From assembly GCA_028869495.1 (NCBI GenBank), contig JAGWRY010000202.1:1-18136 (forward strand): 18,136 bases of DNA. Direction: 5' to 3'. Numbering within the stretch: the first letter of the stretch is position 1; each line of letters starts with the position of its first letter. This document shows positions 16,294 through 18,136 of the stretch, piece after piece. Below the pieces are notes generated by a model. The model did no database searches. It was not told the origin of the DNA and saw nothing but the letters and a program-made list of their open reading frames with translations. The position numbers were made by a program, and so were the translations under genes. The stretch comes from Elusimicrobiota bacterium (GTDB taxonomy: Bacteria > Elusimicrobiota > Elusimicrobia > UBA1565 > UBA9628).

Positions 16294-18136
16294 TCAGGCA
16301 GCCGCGGCGCCGCTCGGGCGCACGCGCGCCAGGTCGTCGATCAGGCGGGCGCCCCAGCGGTAGATGTTGTGCTCGCGGATCACGTCGCGCATCGCGGTCC
16401 AGCGGCGCTCGCGCTCGGCGGGCTCCATCTCGATGGCCTCGAGGAGGGCGTCCGACATGCGCTCGACGTCGTAGGGGTTGACGATCAGCGCGTCGCGCAG
16501 CTCGCGGGCGGCGCCGGTGAAGCGGCTGAGGATCAGCGCGCCCGGCTCGGCGCGCGCCGAGGCGACGTACTCCTTGGCGACGAGGTTCATCCCGTCGTGG
16601 AGGGAGGTCACCAGGCAGACGTCCGCGACGCGGTACCAGCGCTCGACGTCGCGGCGGCCGTGGTGGCCGACGAGGAGCGCGATCGGCTTCCAGCCGCGCG
16701 CGCCGAAGCGCGCGTTGATGCGGTCGGAGGTCTTCTGGACCTCGTCGCCGAGGTCGCGGTAGCGCGGGATGTTCGTGCGGCTGGGGGCTCCCAGCTCGAC
16801 GAAGACGAAGCGGCCGACGTAAGCCGGGTTCTTCTCGAGGAAGCGCTCGATGGCCAGCAGGCGCTCGATGATGCCCTTCGTGTAGTCGATGCGGTCGACG
16901 CCCAAGGCGACGATCGTGCCGGTCGCGCCGATCTCCTTCAGGAGATCGGCCTTCTTCGGCGGCTGGTCGGACGCCTCCGACATCGCGACGCTGATCGGGT
17001 ACGGGCGGACCAGGGTCTCGTGGCCCGCGCGGCGCACCGAGAAGCGCTCCCAGTCGATGCGGCACTCGAGCGCGTGGTCGACGGTCTCCAGGAAGTTGTT
17101 GCAGTGGGACTGGATGTGGAAGCCGAGGACGTCGGCGCCGAGCATCCCGTCCAGGATGTCCCTCTGCCACGGGCAGATGCCGAAGGCCTCGGGGTTCGGC
17201 CACGGGATGTGCCAGAACAGCGACACGCGCGCGTCGGGGCGCGCCTCCTTGATCAGGCGCGGCAGGAGCGCGAAGTGGTAGTCCTGGATCAGGATCGCGG
17301 GCTCCTCGACGCCCTCGATCTCGGAGAGGAGCGCGTCGGCGAACTTGCGGTTGACCGCCTGGTACTGGCGCCAGTCCTCGGCGCGGAACGACGGGCGCGC
17401 GTGCGCGATGTGGCACAGCGGCCAGAGCCCCTCGTTCGAGAAGCCGAAGTAGTAGCCGTCCTCCTCCTCCTTCGACAGCCACACGCGCTTGATCGCGTAC
17501 AGCGGCTGCTCCGGGGGGACCATCACGCGGTCGCGCGCGTCGACGACCTCGCGGTCGGCGTCGCCGGCGCCGTGCGCGACCCAGGTGCCGCCGCAGGCGC
17601 GCAGGATCGGCTCGACCCCGGTCACCAGGCCGCTGGCCGGCTGGAGGACCTCGATCTTGCCGTTGCGGCGCACATGCAGGTACGGCTCGCGGTTGGCGAC
17701 GACGAAGAGCGGGCGGCCCTGCAGGCGGTCGCGCGCGTGTTCCTTCAGGCGCTCGGCGGTCCACGTCGACTGCGCCTGGTGGCGCAGGCGCGCCTCCTCC
17801 TCGGCGGCGGCGCGCGCCTCGCCGAGGCGCTTGGCCAGGCGCTCGGCCTCCGAGGCGAGCGGGCCCAGCAGCGGCGAGCGCGGCGGCGCGGCGCCGGGCC
17901 CCTCCGCGGCGAGTTGGCGCATCCAGACGGCCATCTGGTCGAGGGGAGCCAGCAGGTCCCAGCGCACGATCCACAGCGTGATCACGACGATCAGCAGGCT
18001 CTGCACGAGCAGGCGCCAGTAGCTGCGGCTCCACAGGTCGCGCACGACCGCGTCCACGTGCGACGCGTCGCTGACCACCGTCAGCGAGCCGAGGCCGTCG
18101 GCCAGCGGCGCCGAGCAGGCCCGCGACGGGGGCGGG
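16294..18136 (-). CDS. otsA: Membrane-anchored trehalose-6-phosphate synthase, N-terminus beyond window
   Basis: OtsA joins glucose from UDP-glucose to glucose-6-phosphate. The GT20 domain runs from about 17715 down to the stop, with RPLFVVANREPY, IQDYHFALLPRL, WHIPWPNPEAF, LGVDRIDYTKGI and HDGMNLVAKEYVAS in order. Before it, the frame stays open to the window edge. The visible N-terminal part reads as the end of an extracytoplasmic domain (GSLTVVSDASHVDAVVRDLW), a membrane helix at about 18018-17965 (WRLLVQSLLIVVITLWIV), then a HAMP-like linker and coiled coil. A GTG at 18078 could be taken as start, but it would cut into this domain, so I treat the gene as 5'-partial. No C-terminal phosphatase is fused; OtsB is separate at 13000-13761. 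Typical soluble OtsA is about 470 residues. Confidence 0.93.
   Translation of the reverse strand, partial: PPPSRACSAPLADGLGSLTVVSDASHVDAVVRDLWSRSYWRLLVQSLLIVVITLWIVRWDLLAPLDQMAVWMRQLAAEGPGAAPPRSPLLGPLASEAERLAKRLGEARAAAEEEARLRHQAQSTWTAERLKEHARDRLQGRPLFVVANREPYLHVRRNGKIEVLQPASGLVTGVEPILRACGGTWVAHGAGDADREVVDARDRVMVPPEQPLYAIKRVWLSKEEEDGYYFGFSNEGLWPLCHIAHARPSFRAEDWRQYQAVNRKFADALLSEIEGVEEPAILIQDYHFALLPRLIKEARPDARVSLFWHIPWPNPEAFGICPWQRDILDGMLGADVLGFHIQSHCNNFLETVDHALECRIDWERFSVRRAGHETLVRPYPISVAMSEASDQPPKKADLLKEIGATGTIVALGVDRIDYTKGIIERLLAIERFLEKNPAYVGRFVFVELGAPSRTNIPRYRDLGDEVQKTSDRINARFGARGWKPIALLVGHHGRRDVERWYRVADVCLVTSLHDGMNLVAKEYVASARAEPGALILSRFTGAARELRDALIVNPYDVERMSDALLEAIEMEPAERERRWTAMRDVIREHNIYRWGARLIDDLARVRPSGAAAA

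Overview
The window is very G+C-rich bacterial chromosome with third codon positions almost all G or C. It is packed with recognisable genes and I see no tRNA, rRNA, CRISPR array, phage or insertion sequence. The gene set (Mla-type lipid transport genes, a MEP isoprenoid pathway fusion, zinc-type S18, RadA followed by a YacL-like protein and IspDF) suggests a diderm Gram-negative-type bacterium outside the best-studied phyla. An Elusimicrobiota-like genome is my best guess from gene order and style, but it is not proven by anything here.

Region 1 (16-7142, + strand) is one tight housekeeping unit: rpsF, ssb, rpsR, rplI, dnaB, alr, mlaE, mlaF, mlaD. Many junctions are stop/start overlaps (TAATG, TGATG, GTGA, TAGTG), so ribosomal proteins, replication, D-alanine synthesis and an envelope lipid transporter look co-transcribed and translationally coupled. 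MlaD is unusual: it carries a helical stalk and a beta-rich C-terminal domain after the MCE domain.

Region 2 (7143-7711) is the only real gap. It holds a small, strongly basic minus-strand gene with its own Shine-Dalgarno site (7156-7413). It also holds an element bounded by perfect 27-bp inverted arms (7509-7535 and 7625-7651) made of short GAAGACAC-like units.

Region 3 (7712-13761, + strand) has radA, then a YacL-like PIN/TRAM membrane protein with its own promoter-like and Shine-Dalgarno signals. It continues with ispDF, treS and otsB. The radA-yacL-ispD-ispF order matches the Bacillus layout minus disA. TreS and OtsB make this the start of a trehalose block.

Region 4 (13806-18136, - strand, converging on region 3) reads from the right edge: a membrane-anchored OtsA running off the window, a CPA2-type cation/proton antiporter, a TauE/SafE exporter and its usual DUF1634 partner. 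OtsA and OtsB, which catalyse consecutive steps of trehalose synthesis, therefore sit on opposite strands either side of a small ion/anion transport cluster. The likely theme of regions 3-4 is osmotic or ionic stress.

Most of the window is conserved core machinery. The best candidates for something less described are the sensor-like N-terminus of OtsA, the MlaD C-terminal domain, the inverted-repeat element and the small basic gene.
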